This document shows, piece after piece, positions 34,801 through 43,846 of a stretch of DNA of 64,000 nucleotides. Each line of letters opens with the position of its first letter. Positions within the stretch are counted from its first letter, which is position 1. The position numbers and the translations under genes were made by a program. The notes under the pieces are model-generated. The model was not told the DNA's origin. It made no database searches and saw only the letters and a program-made list of their open reading frames with translations. Origin of the DNA: [Eubacterium] yurii (GTDB taxonomy: Bacteria > Bacillota > Clostridia > Peptostreptococcales > Filifactoraceae); contig FUZS01000005.1 in the NCBI GenBank assembly GCA_900167215.1, forward strand, positions 124,001 through 188,000, given 5' to 3'.

Positions 34801-35124
34801 AGTAATCAGTGAGTCAGTTACTTCCACCTTTACACCCTGTCTTGATGCCTCGCCTTGCATCAGCGATTTTGCCTCAGAACCTGATCTTACAAGGATGTCC
34901 TTAATCACTGATTCTTCGGAAGTGGCAGAAAGAGCTTGTAAGAAGTTGCTACCTTGCATTACTATTCTCACACTTGTTGAGCCCTGTTTGTTCTCCTGAA
35001 TATAGTCAAAATTTGTAATGGTGATGTTCTTTGGTGCAGCATTTGCAATATTGCTTGGCATCACAGAAGAAATCATCACGAAAATCATAAGTGAAGAAAT
35101 GATTTTTCTTAGTCTTCCTTTCAT
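28876..35124 (-). CDS. Giant IPT/TIG and FN3 repeat surface protein (2082 residues)
   Basis: Secreted protein with a signal peptide ending near residue 29 (SNIANAAPKN). It is built mainly from immunoglobulin-like IPT/TIG domains. Clear ones begin near residues 376 (ITGISPSEGGDTGG), 973 (ILSISPNTDDIKGG), 1536 (LKDISPAKGPQTGGT) and 1634 (IDKIEGDFSFY), with more diverged ones between. A fibronectin type III domain spans about 1785-1882 (APHVRAKAGYNNTITLSW to ERTMRP). No SLH domain, LPxTG motif or transmembrane anchor is present, so it probably depends on the co-translated SLH protein for attachment. AGGAGGAATT precedes the ATG. TIG stacks are common in adhesins and sugar-binding surface proteins; no ligand can be named. 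Confidence 0.9.
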   Translation of the reverse strand: MKGRLRKIISSLMIFVMISSVMPSNIANAAPKNITITNFDYIQENKQGSTSVRIVMQGSNFLQALSATSEESVIKDILVRSGSEAKSLMQGEASRQGVKVEVTDSLITITAPKTGDFTTLNVDTNGVSNIIINTKSYLPVTNYSFDVQINKLPSMPGSLDNKRNYVGQELTIEGENFTGVDNVVIAGASHQTGAMQVLSDTKIKINKLIKGTLNKSEKIQFIKKDTLSNTTTPSDVSKPKPVIKFTSEYVDKVTVFEKLKNMDELEVLPSEGPARVSSKITVRAKNGNAVLENIFNVNNQLFLRKETNGKEEEIKLNNVKLVKNSTGKVIAIEGWTPLWTKDVPTTWNLIVKDTGNPTSEGVKENAFTFVSSNPAPQITGISPSEGGDTGGTDVMITGRNIINVNTPGIKMATGEKIVPNQATTRENNDTLVVKYNMANAPNAKYGQKQITNITRKIKVRIASMTSANAGDIKIANTTPKAGEDFNGKKYGKYHYTSPGADAIVVTTTNASTSGPQDVILEMDTVFSFSDGSQITIPEATKYASFTYNEKNPTPKIKEVEISYGYFNDSAEESQPPAGGDDGIKPLMLRIEGEKFEAYKGADGKMKFPQVDFILPDNTVLPVTSSTANDDTKVLDEKGNPIDGIYNKVGTTLVVSVIPPTSDKYGLRRLIGSNQEQPGGYKNLEGIIQVTNPSGNHNTASADSVKFEFRRPTEGSYTDTNSKQPTITQVLYNKAPLKKLPSDTNSEIEIRVKAVAGISDSKKILLTVDGKDISKNIKSTKLDGEETVIIATVPKGFVGKSRLQVIVPEGLMDSYQIIFDSVRGPEIKELIPSEGDKSTIVVIKRDTQANEVSFKTPLENSNNESEKKGSLVLWNGQDINELFNGYDKSGGTINFQTSDVFTNFKQKDKNSPSSPVKVAGKYVYVVDADTIYLQIPNDTNLKEGSYNIQIKNPDGSESSDSKIFKIKDTIDKTKILSISPNTDDIKGGIIATIKAGVKDNIQTNFKGGVDVYIGSQKAEIVGYDIDNKEVYVKIPPLTDFKFPNTLGDKVESYTVPVTVQNKVNKSTDTVNNGFIYLNPNYDMKITQIYNEKFSTDPTNADANKGVEGDYLVIRGENLRLETASNGKYILPKVMFGYNLADEVTAFGAKNVKSDGSPQTDAQGRAELEWIKVKVPKQPTLSSNSDNSVDILVQNPDGAKTIKQKGFIYKKSKPSINQNSSILQASRFHDVITVRAKDINKSGLTVAFGDKTYEKELSSTAMELETSKELEKIVIKYIPNTQNNIEIYYKKADGSLMLMTDTENTQGGKTRLKAIGDKLIVGLNWKNPAYHSTEITKNPSLVASLNTEYMEISSTNKAPNVNTLVVRRGLGKLTDFKGDTSSGESTLTIQTPYYEKSETTTIELINTDGSSAKAPFKFHGGLTSPQIDDINGTKSRNVTIQGKSVSAKVYTTDISSETEITIEGKNFKDVQRVLVGEKEVEIISVSNDYTKIKVKVPKGDASQTGIPQSVTVVTKDGSGYSDKSTPPVYFMFIQAGTKAVLKDISPAKGPQTGGTKVTITGTDFSDIDEFGTKGEIEVYFAGKKGTVNKLITNEKGEITGLIATTPSVETIDDKSTVVVKNADEGRSEGLPFKYISQPVIDKIEGDFSFYAEAGEDNTSAKITITGKNFYNPKKLIIGGKLIRIEKNNDKVDKALMLGVKSDGSNQYMEIEKNADKTDTGLAVEVKSESPSKSQDKSNEKNTTSFTVELPSITAEQMENMKDKKIFVINDDGGVSPETNANIKMPVPEAPHVRAKAGYNNTITLSWEYKKQDRNKATRFEVYVREKGDSNEYKHVGDIGVNTDGSLDYSYTVKDLKADTPYQFVVRVMNSFGEAEDFGYASERTMRPQDDYKQKEKIEEMEKSKSEISQNGTKKIVGDMLIYTVGSSENKVDIGTFKQKTKEIRIPVSNIKSSPATSIQIIDTNMRLSVPLGGFLGSIDTNENNDAVVIKIQNKDNKINTTVTKALPKNRKRISDVYKIDMYLAKPKKNIPINTLSSAMNINLLPNNATKTKILSRFNEKTKTVQQNINPNITNGGYYVLLGNK

Positions 35125-35179
35125 AATTCCTCCTAAAACTTAGATATTGTTTATATTTTCAAGATGTTATTTTACTTTA

Positions 35180-35302
35180 TACTATTATCTATTTAATCTA
35201 TGGATAATTTTCATAAGTAATTCACTAAAGTAGCATATTATTTATGACTTTATTATAAATGCACTGAAAAAGATTTATCCGTTATTTTATTAGATTTTAG
35301 TA
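35180..35302 (+). repeat. MITE-like element, family A (A2)
   Basis: TACTATTATCTATTTAATC to TTAGATTTTAGTA, 123 bp, in the leader region of the TIG gene. About 90% like A3 by eye. The remaining sequence between 35125 and 35520 is AT-rich with no gene. Confidence 0.75.
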
Positions 35303-35521
35303 TTATATTTCTTGAAAATAGGGATACACATTGATTTTATACTTGTTTTAAATCTTAATTTGTACTTCATTATAGTAAGATTATAAGATTAAACTTTTCA
35401 AAAGTATAAAAATTCCATAAATTTTTCATCAATAATTTATCGTCATTAATTGGTATTATTTTTATATTTTAAATAAAAATTTTATAGATAATTATAAATT
35501 TGCTATGTAATAATGCACAAA

Positions 35522-35550
35522 AAAATAGCCATGTCCAATATGGCTATTTT
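35522..35550. terminator. Terminator hairpin after the 74-residue gene
   Basis: Eleven-base stem AAAATAGCCAT/ATGGCTATTTT with a seven-base loop. A and T runs on the two sides make it work in both directions; it ends the minus-strand gene at 35588. Confidence 0.75.
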
Positions 35551-35587
35551 AACAAGTCATCAATATTTCGCTTTGAGTATAAAAATA

Positions 35588-35812
35588 TTATTTTTCAGAA
35601 GCACGATTTTCCAACAATGTCAATATATCATTGTTTATAAATCTATAAATCATAGTAAGTATGAAAATTACAAAAAGCATTCTTGCAGTTGACTGGTCAT
35701 TTACTGAATTTACAATAGTATTAAAGACTGGTAGATTATAGAAAACTATCAAAAATAAAATAAAAAGAAAGTTTATAAACCTTACAATAGTTCTTGCATC
35801 TTTTTTGTTCAT
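35588..35812 (-). CDS. Small two-helix membrane protein of unknown function
   Basis: A 74-residue protein with two hydrophobic segments (FINFLFILFLIVFYNL and MLFVIFILTMIYRFI) separated by a short loop, and charged ends. TTAGGAGG lies eight bases before the ATG and a terminator follows, so it looks like a real single gene. No family recognised. Confidence 0.7.
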   Translation of the reverse strand: MNKKDARTIVRFINFLFILFLIVFYNLPVFNTIVNSVNDQSTARMLFVIFILTMIYRFINNDILTLLENRASEK

Positions 35813-36054
35813 TACAGCCTCCTAATTTAAAATTTTTAAGCGTGAAGCATACAGCTACATCTCACTTATTTACAACTATCATAATAAAAAATATCTATAG
35901 CGAGATTTTAACATACAAGATTAAAAAAGTAAATTTACAGTTATGTAACAATAACTGTAATCGTATTGTAAATTTCAAAGATATGAAATTATAGTATAAT
36001 AATTATGGTAAAATCTAAAAGTTTTACATATAAAACGAAAAATGTGGAGGTAAA

Positions 36055-36897
36055 ATGATGAAAAAATCAATATTTAAAAAAGCCATAGCGTCTTCAATGT
36101 TGCTCGGTCTTTTGACAGTGAGCTCTTCTTATGCTGCTGCTCCTGTGGCTCAACAAGCATACTATGATACTTTTTCTTTCAAGGTAAATGGAGCAATACA
36201 ATATATCAGCGATATTACTAAAAAACCTTTCATTGCCAACTCAAGGGTGTATGTACCTATTTCAACACTTAGCGACTTGGGGATAGCAAAGGTGGAATGG
36301 ATACCTTCAAACGGAGGAATAAACTCTGAACTTAGAGTAACTCCTGCTACATCACAAGTAGAAGATAAGAGCACATATTATGAACAAAAGTTGAACGAAA
36401 TGGCGACAGAAAGTGCTCAAAAAGACACAAAGATTAAGGAATTGGAAGAATCTGTAAAGAAACTTACCGATGAAAATGCCACTTTGAAGAAAAACGGTAC
36501 TACAGCTGATTCAAGTGACAGAGATGTAAGGAAGAAAGTTTCTGATTTGGAATATGATATGAACAAGGACAGATATTTCAACAGAATAAATATAGGAAAG
36601 GGAACTTTTGATGTAAATCTTACATTTGACTACGGTAGAAGAAGCTTTGACGTTAAGGTATATGTAAAAGGTCTAAACACATCTGATCTTGACTATATTA
36701 AAAACAGCAACTCAAGTTCAGCAGATAGAGAGTTTAAAAGATATGCTGAAAATATTGCTTATGAAATAACTAAGCAAGACGGTTTTAAAAATGTAGATGT
36801 TTATATAGTAATGTATGACTCTTCAAACAGAGATAGAGAAATAGCAAGCTACGACTATAAAGATGGTAGACTTAGAGGAGACATAACTCTAAGATAG
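36055..36897 (+). CDS. Stalk-domain (copper amine oxidase N-like) secreted protein
   Basis: A 280-residue protein with a signal peptide (MMKKSIFKKAIASSMLLGLL ... SSYAAAPV). It has a copper amine oxidase N-terminal-like stalk domain at about 40-95 (FKVNGAIQYISDI ... RVYVPISTLSDLGI). A coiled coil at about 105-150 (YYEQKLNEMATESAQKDTK, ELEESVKKLTDENATLK) leads into a C-terminal alpha/beta domain of unknown type. The stalk domain is a wall-associated module in clostridia and does not imply amine oxidase activity. TGGAGG lies seven bases upstream of the first of two ATG codons. Confidence 0.85.
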   Translation: MMKKSIFKKAIASSMLLGLLTVSSSYAAAPVAQQAYYDTFSFKVNGAIQYISDITKKPFIANSRVYVPISTLSDLGIAKVEWIPSNGGINSELRVTPATSQVEDKSTYYEQKLNEMATESAQKDTKIKELEESVKKLTDENATLKKNGTTADSSDRDVRKKVSDLEYDMNKDRYFNRINIGKGTFDVNLTFDYGRRSFDVKVYVKGLNTSDLDYIKNSNSSSADREFKRYAENIAYEITKQDGFKNVDVYIVMYDSSNRDREIASYDYKDGRLRGDITLR

Positions 36898-36913
36898 TAA
36901 ATATTTAATCTTA

Positions 36914-37025
36914 TACTAATTTACTATTTATAATGTCAAGTATTAATGACTAATATATTATAGTTTGTGAATTATCAATAATTTTACTGTAATATAATTA
37001 CATGGCTTTTTAATGGTTTTTAGTA
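36914..37025 (+). repeat. MITE-like element, family B (B2)
   Basis: TACTAATTTACTATTTATAA to AATGGTTTTTAGTA, 112 bp, TA at both ends. Confidence 0.75.
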
Positions 37026-37066
37026 TAAGATAATAGTATGATTATTGAAAACTAAATTGTATATGC

Positions 37067-37096
37067 AAAAAAGCTCCCGTTTTGGGAGCTTTTTTA
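37067..37096. terminator. Intrinsic terminator (GCTCCC stem)
   Basis: AAGCTCCC/GGGAGCTT stem with a five-base loop, A run before and T run after. It lies between two B elements and can act in either direction, ending the stalk-protein transcript or the dut transcript. Confidence 0.85.
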
Positions 37097-37131
37097 AACT
37101 TGATATTTAATATAGCAAGCTTATGAATTTA

Positions 37132-37245
37132 TACTAATCACCACTTATAATGCCAAGATTGTTATTTTAGCGAATTATTTGTTTTGCAGATTATCAATAA
37201 TATTGCTGTAATAAAATTACAAGGCTTTTTGATAGGTTTTTAGTA
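37132..37245 (+). repeat. MITE-like element, family B (B3)
   Basis: TACTAATCACCACTTATAAT to ATAGGTTTTTAGTA, 114 bp. It ends 12 bases before the dut stop codon. Together with B2 and the terminator it fills the 36898-37257 gap. Confidence 0.75.
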
Positions 37246-37257
37246 TTACTTAATTTT

Positions 37258-37689
37258 TTAATTTTTTCCTGTACTGCCAAAACCGCCACGGTTTTCATTT
37301 CCAAGTGTCTTTACTATTTCCACTTCTATATTACTCATCTTTTCCATTATTCGAAACTGACATATCCTGTCGCCTTTTTTGATGACAGTATCTCTCATAG
37401 CTATGACAGGTAATTTCCAATAGTCCCCATCGCCACAGTAAGAGTTGTCTATTATTCCCATAGAATTTGTCTGTAATATGCCGAAATTCTTGAAAGTGGA
37501 ACTTCGAGGCACTATATGAGCCTCATATCCATCAGGCAGTTGTAATGCAAAGCCCAAGTTGATAAGCTTATGCTCGAATTGTTTCAACTCGTAATCCTGA
37601 GCAGCTTTGAGATCTATCCAATCGGATTTTTCTCCTACAAATTCAAAATCTTGGCATACTTCATTTTCAAACTTCACCTTAAGTTTCAT
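37258..37689 (-). CDS. dut: dUTP diphosphatase
   Basis: Hydrolyses dUTP to dUMP, protecting DNA from uracil. The 143-residue trimeric-type enzyme has the conserved motifs in order: SDWIDLKA (motif 1), IVPRSST (motif 2), [13 protein letters not shown] with the catalytic Asp (motif 3), GDRICQFRI (motif 4) and [11 protein letters not shown] (motif 5). AGAGGTT precedes the start. It lies 14 bases after the molybdenum hydroxylase gene, so the two are probably co-transcribed, a pairing with no obvious metabolic logic beyond nucleotide or purine handling. Confidence 0.94.
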   Translation of the reverse strand: MKLKVKFENEVCQDFEFVGEKSDWIDLKAAQDYELKQFEHKLINLGFALQLPDGYEAHIVPRSSTFKNFGILQTNSMGIIDNSYCGDGDYWKLPVIAMRDTVIKKGDRICQFRIMEKMSNIEVEIVKTLGNENRGGFGSTGKN

Positions 37690-37703
37690 TTTAAAACCTC
37701 TAA

Positions 37704-40283
37704 TTATTTTTTCTTTTTATTTGAGTAATAAGTGTCGTCCATAGGAAGTTTCGGTCTTAGTTTACCGTCTCTCTTATAGTATGCGTTTTGCACAGCAGGA
37801 GCAGTAGGGATAGTTGCTATTTCGCCTATACCCTTTGAGCCGTATGCTACACCAAGTAATTCTTCTTTTTCGACGTAGATTGCATGGATTTCAGGTATAT
37901 CTGTAGATTTCATCAGACCAAGGGTTCCGAATTTTGACTTAGGTACGCAATCTTGTAGTTTAAAATCTTCAGTAAGTGCATATCCAAGTGACATAAGCAC
38001 TCCACCTTCAATTTGACCTTGTATTGATATAGGGTTTACAACTTTACCTGAGTCATGAGCTGCAAAGACCTTTGTAACCTTTCCTTCATCATCAAGGACT
38101 ACCAAATGTGTAGCAAAACCGTATGCAACGTGAGATTTAGGGTTAGGTACATCAGCACCAAGTTTATCTGTAGGCTCGAAGTATTCCGCATAGTAATCTC
38201 TTCCGTTTAGTTTGTTAAGGTCTCCTCCTGCTTCTTCAAGTTCTTTTTTGAGTTCAAGTGAAACTCTTCTTATGGCTTCACCACTTATAAGAGTCTGTCT
38301 TGAGCCTGATGTTGTACCTGAGTCAGGAGCAAGCTCAGAGTTACTACCCATACTTACTATCTTTGACTTAGGTAGATTTAGAGTTTCAGCTACCATTTGT
38401 ATAAATACTGTAGCACATCCCTGACCTATGTCGGAAGCACCGCAGTATATTTCTATTATTCCGTCATTTACCCTAAGTCTGGCACGACCGGTATCTGGAA
38501 GACCGACGCCTACGCCTGAATTTTTCATAGCACATGCTATACCAACGTTAGGATAGTATTTATCATAGGCATCCTTTACTGCTTCCAAAGTTTCTTTAAG
38601 AGCTGTAGAGCAGTCAGCTATTTGTCCGTTAGGCAATACCTTTCCGGGTTCTATAGCATTTCTGTATCTTATTTCCCAAGGTGATATACCGACTTTTTCC
38701 GCAAGGAGGTCTATGCAAGATTCAAGAGCAAATTCACTTTGACACACACCAAAGCCTCTAAATGCACCTGCAGGAGGATTGTTTGTGTAGTATCCGTACC
38801 CTCTTATGTCAGTATTTTGGTAGCAGTAAGGGCCTACAGAGTGAGTGCAGGCACGTTCAAGTACAGGTCCGCAAAGTGAGGCATAAGCACCTGTATCAAA
38901 GTAGATATCACAGTCAAGTCCTGTGAATATTCCGTTTTCATCGCAAGCAAGTGTAAAGATACCGTGCATTGCATGACGTTTAGGGTGGAATGCCAAAGAT
39001 TCATCTCTGGTAAATTTAGCCTTTACAGGTCTACCTAATTTTACTGCACAAAGAGCTGCTATATGTTGAGTTGAAACATCTTCTTTACCGCCGAATCCAC
39101 CACCTACAAGTTTATTTTCTACGACTATTTTTTCAACATCCCAGCCAAACATTATGGCTACTTCTTTCCTTGTGTCAAAGACACTTTGATCCGTACTGTA
39201 AATTTTCACGCCATCCTTATATGGGAATGCTATTGCACATTCAGGTTCCAAAAATGCGTGTTCTGTAAATGGAGTGTCAAATGTTTCCGTAACTGAATAT
39301 TTTGAGTTTGCTATAGCTATCTTAGCATCTCCTCTTGTAACGTGACGTGATTGACATAAGTTTCCGTTAGGATGAACGCTTGGAGCACCTTCAGCCTTTG
39401 CTTCATCTATGTTTCTTACCGGCTCAAGAGGCTCATATTCCACTTTTACGAGTGCCTTAGCTTTTTTAAGTATCTCTTCGCTTTCAGCTACTACAAGACA
39501 GAGAGCATCGCCCATAAACCTTGTGATTTCGCCCTTAGGTATCATTACATCCCAGTCCTGTTGAATATGTCCTACCTTATTGTTAGGTACGTCTTCAGCA
39601 GTGTATACTGCAACTACTCCGTCGAGTTTTAAAGCTTCTGAGAAGTCTATATCAAGTATTCTTGCCCTTGGATATTTAGTTCTTACTGCTGAAACATGAA
39701 GCATTCCTTCCATTTCAATGTCATCACAGTATTCTCCGTATCCAAGCACCTTTTCTCTTACATCTATTCTGAATGCATTTGAACCTACACCGAAATTGTC
39801 ACCTTTTTCAAGTTCTTCGTCTATGTTTTTTTCTCCTCTTAGTATTTGTCCTACCAAGTCGATAGCTTCTATTATCTTCTTATATCCTGTACATCTACAA
39901 ATATTTGTCTTTATGGCTTCTTTTATTTCATCTTCAGTAGGATCCGGATTTTTGTCCAGTAGAGCCTTACCTGACATTACCATGCCCGGAATACAAAAAC
40001 CGCATTGTACTGCGCCTTTTGCTCCAAAAGCATAGACAAAGGCTTCTTTTTCAAAATCACTCATTCCTTCGACAGAAACTATATTCATACCCTCTGCTCT
40101 TTTTGTAGTCAAAATACAGGCTCTTGTCGCCTTGCCGTCGATTATTATGGTACAAGTACCACATGCCCCTTGGCTACAACCGTCTTTTATAGATTTGAGT
40201 TTTAAATCGTCACGCATAAATCTGAGCAATGACACATCTTTTTCAGTTTGAACCAACTTGCCGTTTACTGTAAAACTGTACAT
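37704..40283 (-). CDS. Xanthine dehydrogenase-like molybdenum hydroxylase, fused 2Fe-2S and Mo domains
   Basis: An 859-residue enzyme of the xanthine oxidase family. The N-terminal part has two 2Fe-2S clusters: Cys36, 41, 44 and 56 ([11 protein letters not shown] ... RAC) and QCGFCIPG ... CRCTGY. The molybdopterin-binding part follows ([59 protein letters not shown]). No FAD domain is present. This fused layout and length fit the selenium-dependent molybdenum hydroxylase group (TIGR03311 type) of clostridia and enterococci; substrate (xanthine or another purine) and selenium use are inferred. I prefer ATG 40283, with GGGGAGGGA upstream, to the frame start at 40322. Mo-cofactor and selenium genes are not nearby. 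Confidence 0.88.
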   Translation of the reverse strand: MYSFTVNGKLVQTEKDVSLLRFMRDDLKLKSIKDGCSQGACGTCTIIIDGKATRACILTTKRAEGMNIVSVEGMSDFEKEAFVYAFGAKGAVQCGFCIPGMVMSGKALLDKNPDPTEDEIKEAIKTNICRCTGYKKIIEAIDLVGQILRGEKNIDEELEKGDNFGVGSNAFRIDVREKVLGYGEYCDDIEMEGMLHVSAVRTKYPRARILDIDFSEALKLDGVVAVYTAEDVPNNKVGHIQQDWDVMIPKGEITRFMGDALCLVVAESEEILKKAKALVKVEYEPLEPVRNIDEAKAEGAPSVHPNGNLCQSRHVTRGDAKIAIANSKYSVTETFDTPFTEHAFLEPECAIAFPYKDGVKIYSTDQSVFDTRKEVAIMFGWDVEKIVVENKLVGGGFGGKEDVSTQHIAALCAVKLGRPVKAKFTRDESLAFHPKRHAMHGIFTLACDENGIFTGLDCDIYFDTGAYASLCGPVLERACTHSVGPYCYQNTDIRGYGYYTNNPPAGAFRGFGVCQSEFALESCIDLLAEKVGISPWEIRYRNAIEPGKVLPNGQIADCSTALKETLEAVKDAYDKYYPNVGIACAMKNSGVGVGLPDTGRARLRVNDGIIEIYCGASDIGQGCATVFIQMVAETLNLPKSKIVSMGSNSELAPDSGTTSGSRQTLISGEAIRRVSLELKKELEEAGGDLNKLNGRDYYAEYFEPTDKLGADVPNPKSHVAYGFATHLVVLDDEGKVTKVFAAHDSGKVVNPISIQGQIEGGVLMSLGYALTEDFKLQDCVPKSKFGTLGLMKSTDIPEIHAIYVEKEELLGVAYGSKGIGEIATIPTAPAVQNAYYKRDGKLRPKLPMDDTYYSNKKKK

Positions 40284-40388
40284 CAATATTTCCCTCCCCG
40301 ATGTATTTATAATGCCAATCATATCCTATAATAGAATGATATTACTGAAAAGTCAGCATATCAAAATTGGTCAATAATATTTTGATTA

Positions 40389-40498
40389 TACTAAAAACTC
40401 CTATAAACACATGAAATCATATTGCAATGAAATTACTTAGTTGAATAATATAATTATCTTGTAATAAGCTAATAAATATAATAAGTAGTAAATTAGTA
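40389..40498 (-). repeat. MITE-like element, family B, inverted (B7)
   Basis: On the minus strand TACTAATTTACTACTTATTA to AGGAGTTTTTAGTA, 110 bp, with TA at each end. It lies upstream of the hydroxylase gene in a 1.1-kb gene-free region. Confidence 0.65.
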
Positions 40499-40939
40499 TA
40501 ATATAACTTGTAAACTCTCTTTCCATATTTTTGAATTTTAGATATAAAAATGTTATTTTTATCAAAAATATAAAAATCAGATTTTTCTATGCTATGTATT
40601 TTTCAAAAATATTTTTGGAAATTTTTTGTACTTTTAAAATAATGTGATAAAAGGATTATAACATAAAATAATAAAAAAAGAAACATTGATTTATCCATTG
40701 TACTTTTAGTTTGGATAATATGAATTTTATAGTAACATTTTAGAACTATATATGAAAATATTTAAATTTAATTCATAAAAACTTGAATAATATCCTAAGG
40801 TGCTAAGTTTATTAGTTTTTTGTTTTATAACAAAATATATAGATTATTATAAAAAATATATATGAGTTTTTAAATTATCAAAATGATAATAAAAATTTTA
40901 GTATAAAAATTTTAAAACAGCAAAGCTATTTTATGTAAA
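40499..40939. other. Gene-free AT-rich sequence
   Basis: About 440 bases with runs of A and T, no reading frame, no recognised RNA and no repeat assigned. It continues into a family C and a family A element, giving a gene-free stretch from 40284 to 41398. Confidence 0.5.
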
Positions 40940-41170
40940 TAACTCAACTTTCCCACTAAAATTATCTTAATTTCTCTTGAAATTTGGGTATTTGTTGATT
41001 TTTTAATGCATTACTTGACACACAATTTTCTAAATAATATTTATTGAAATTTGCATATTTATCAAAAAATGAAAGCACCAAAAAAACTATTTCAAGAATA
41101 AAATTATATTTTTAAAATATACTCAAATTTCAATGTCTTTAATATGTTTTTCATGTGGAAAAGTTGAGTA
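40940..41170 (+). repeat. Family C element, complete (C1)
   Basis: Left end TAACTCAACTTTCCCAC and right end GTGGAAAAGTTGAGTA are inverted copies of each other (14 of 15 positions), bounding 231 bp without a reading frame. Left-end relatives occur at 18905 and 52798. Likely a larger MITE. The family A copy A3 abuts its right end. Confidence 0.6.
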
Positions 41171-41171
41171 A

Positions 41172-41293
41172 TACTATTATCTATTTAATCTATGGATAAT
41201 TTTCATAAATAATTTACAAAGTAGTATATGATTTATGAGTTTATTATAAATGCACTGAAAAAGATTTATCCATTATTTTATTAGATTGTAGTA
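41172..41293 (+). repeat. MITE-like element, family A (A3)
   Basis: TACTATTATCTATTTAATC to TTAGATTGTAGTA, 122 bp, directly next to the right end of C1. Confidence 0.75.
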
Positions 41294-41351
41294 TAAATAA
41301 ACAATGAAATTTTAAATTCTAAGTAGTAATAAGTTATATTAACACCATAAT

Positions 41352-41387
41352 AAAATAAGGCAGATACATTTATCTGCCTTATTTTAT
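41352..41387. terminator. Terminator after leuS
   Basis: Fifteen-base perfect stem AAAATAAGGCAGATA/TATCTGCCTTATTTT with a four-base loop, just past the leuS stop on the minus strand. Confidence 0.9.
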
Positions 41388-41398
41388 GCACTTATATT

Positions 41399-43810
41399 CT
41401 ATTTTACCACTATATTTATAATTTTCTTTGGAACGTAGATTTCTTTAACTACGGTTTTAGCATCTAAAAGGGGCTTAATTATTTCATTTTCCTTAGCTTT
41501 TGCCAAGATGCTTTGCTGATTTTCATCTGCTCCTACATTTATGCTTACCTTTACCTTTCCGTTTATTTGTACAGGTATTTCTATTTCATCATCAACTAAC
41601 ATCTTTTCGTCGCATACAGGCCATTTTGCATTGTGTAGCATTGAGCCGTCTGCATTTACTATTTGCCATGCTTCTTCAGTAACGTGCGGTGCTACAGGGT
41701 TTGCAAGTATTAATAAAGTGAGGTAGTCTTGTTTACTGATTTTCTTTTCGTCGTAAACTTCATTTAAAAATGCCATCATTGCAGCTATTGCAGTATTTGC
41801 CTTTAAGTTTTCATAGTCTTCGCTTACTTTTTTGATAGTCTTGTTCAAAGACTTTCTTATCTTATCGCTTGAAGGCTCATCACTTACAAGCTCTTGCATA
41901 TTCCACAATCTTTCGACGAATCTGAAGCTTCCTTTGATACTTTGTGATGACCAAGGAGCCTTCTTTTCAAAGTCGCCTATGAACATCTCGTATGTTCTGA
42001 ATGTGTCAGCGCCGTAAGTGTCCACTATCTCGTCAGGATTTACGACATTGCCAAGTGATTTTGACATTTTCTGCCCGTTTTCGCCAAGTATCATACCGTG
42101 CGAAGTTCTCTTTGCATAAGGTTCTTTAGAAGTAACTTCTCCTATATCATATAGGAATTTATGCCAGAATCTTGAGTATAGCAAGTGAAGCGTAGTATGC
42201 TCCATTCCGCCGTTGTACCAGTCTACATTCATCCAGTATTCCTGAGCCTTCTTTGACGCAAATTCCTTGTCATTGTGAGGGTCGATATATCTTAAGAAAT
42301 ACCAAGATGAGCCTGCCCATTGTGGCATTGTGTCTGTTTCTCTTGTTGCAGGTCCCCCGCATTTAGGACAAACTGTATTTATCCAAGAAGTTAATTTTGA
42401 AAGTGGAGACTCTCCATTGTCAGTAGGCTCATAGCTGTCAACTTCCGGTAATGTAAGAGGAAGCTCACTCTCAGGTAGAGCTACATATCCGCAATGTTCG
42501 CAGTGTACTATAGGAATAGGCTCTCCCCAGTATCTTTGTCTTGAAAATACCCAGTCTCTTAGTTTGAAGTTTACTTTTTTATGTCCTAAGCCGTTTTTTT
42601 CTATAAATTCACCTATTTTTTCTATACCTTCTTTTACTGTAAGTCCGCTGTATTCTCCTGAGTTTACAAGTTTTGAATTGTCACTTTTGTCAATATGTGC
42701 CTTTTCCTGTACATCTTGTCCTCCTGAGATTACTTCCACTATAGGAAGATTGAATTTCTTTGCAAACTCATGGTCTCTCTCATCATGTGCCGGTACGCCC
42801 ATTACAGCACCTGTACCGTAGCTCATAAGTACGTAGTCAGATATAAATACAGGAATTTCCTGATTTGTAAGAGGATTTATGGCTGTAAGACCCTCTATTT
42901 TAACACCTGTCTTATCCTTTGCAAGCTCTGTCCTTTCAAAGTCGGATTTCTTTGCTGATTCTTCCCTGTAAGCTATTAAATCATCATAGTTTTTGATTTT
43001 ATCCTTGAGTTCTTCAAGCATAGGGTGCTCAGGAGAAAGTACCATGTAAGTGGCACCAAAAATTGTATCGCATCTTGTAGTAAAGACTGTAAGAGTTCTG
43101 TCTGAAAATTTGAAGTCAACCTCCATACCGTAAGAGCGACCTATCCAGTTTGACTGTTGAATTTTTACCCTTTCTATGAAGTTTACTAAGTCCAAATCAT
43201 CAAGTAATTTTTCTGCATAGTCTGTAATTTTAAGCATCCATTGGCTTTTTTCTTTCCTTACTACCTGACTGTGACATCTTTCGCACTGTCCGTTTATAAC
43301 TTCTTCATTTGCAAGTCCTACCTTACATGAAGGGCACCAGTTGATAGGCATTTTTTTCTTGTATGCAAGTCCATGTTCAAAAAGTTTTAGAAAAATCCAC
43401 TGAGTCCATTTGTAATATGAAGGATCTGTTGTATTTATCTCTCTTGACCAGTCAAAAGAAAGCCCAAGTGATTTTAACTGTCTTTTAAAGTTGGCTATAT
43501 TGTCTTGAGTTACTTTTTTCGGATGAATCTTATGTTTTATAGCGTAGTTTTCAGTAGGTAGCCCAAAAGCATCCCAACCTATGGGATATAGTACGTTGTA
43601 TCCCTCCAATCTCTTCTTTCTTGCTATGATATCAAGGGCAGTGTAAGAACGTGGATGACCTACATGCAGACCTTGACCTGATGGATAGGGGAACTCAACC
43701 AAGGGGTAGAATTTTTGTTTGTCGCTGTTATCTTCAGCGTGAAAACAGCCTTCTTCGTCCCATATATCCTGCCATTTTTTCTCTATCTTTTTAAAATTAT
43801 ATTTTTCCAT
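41399..43810 (-). CDS. leuS: Leucyl-tRNA synthetase
   Basis: Charges tRNA-Leu. The 803-residue class I synthetase has the HIGH motif ([14 protein letters not shown] near 44), a Zn-type [12 protein letters not shown] segment, and the CP1 editing domain with [35 protein letters not shown] and [25 protein letters not shown] follow, then the KMSKS motif ([10 protein letters not shown]). The start at 43810 has GGAGGATATA upstream; the ATG at 43822 overlaps that ribosome site and is unlikely. It lies 36 bases after the DUF1846 gene, so the two are co-transcribed. No leucine T-box precedes them, unlike many Firmicute leuS genes. Confidence 0.97.
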   Translation of the reverse strand: MEKYNFKKIEKKWQDIWDEEGCFHAEDNSDKQKFYPLVEFPYPSGQGLHVGHPRSYTALDIIARKKRLEGYNVLYPIGWDAFGLPTENYAIKHKIHPKKVTQDNIANFKRQLKSLGLSFDWSREINTTDPSYYKWTQWIFLKLFEHGLAYKKKMPINWCPSCKVGLANEEVINGQCERCHSQVVRKEKSQWMLKITDYAEKLLDDLDLVNFIERVKIQQSNWIGRSYGMEVDFKFSDRTLTVFTTRCDTIFGATYMVLSPEHPMLEELKDKIKNYDDLIAYREESAKKSDFERTELAKDKTGVKIEGLTAINPLTNQEIPVFISDYVLMSYGTGAVMGVPAHDERDHEFAKKFNLPIVEVISGGQDVQEKAHIDKSDNSKLVNSGEYSGLTVKEGIEKIGEFIEKNGLGHKKVNFKLRDWVFSRQRYWGEPIPIVHCEHCGYVALPESELPLTLPEVDSYEPTDNGESPLSKLTSWINTVCPKCGGPATRETDTMPQWAGSSWYFLRYIDPHNDKEFASKKAQEYWMNVDWYNGGMEHTTLHLLYSRFWHKFLYDIGEVTSKEPYAKRTSHGMILGENGQKMSKSLGNVVNPDEIVDTYGADTFRTYEMFIGDFEKKAPWSSQSIKGSFRFVERLWNMQELVSDEPSSDKIRKSLNKTIKKVSEDYENLKANTAIAAMMAFLNEVYDEKKISKQDYLTLLILANPVAPHVTEEAWQIVNADGSMLHNAKWPVCDEKMLVDDEIEIPVQINGKVKVSINVGADENQQSILAKAKENEIIKPLLDAKTVVKEIYVPKKIINIVVK

Positions 43811-43846
43811 TATATCCTCCATATTTAAGCTGCTAAATTATATTAA

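Noticed and set aside
28900-35000. Many plus-strand reading frames of 60-150 codons opposite the TIG gene
   Set aside because: They are shadows of the long minus-strand gene, lack ribosome sites and show low-complexity residues only.
35794-35994. 66-codon plus-strand frame before the stalk-domain gene
   Set aside because: No ribosome site, and it begins inside the opposite-strand gene start; its composition is that of AT-rich noncoding DNA.
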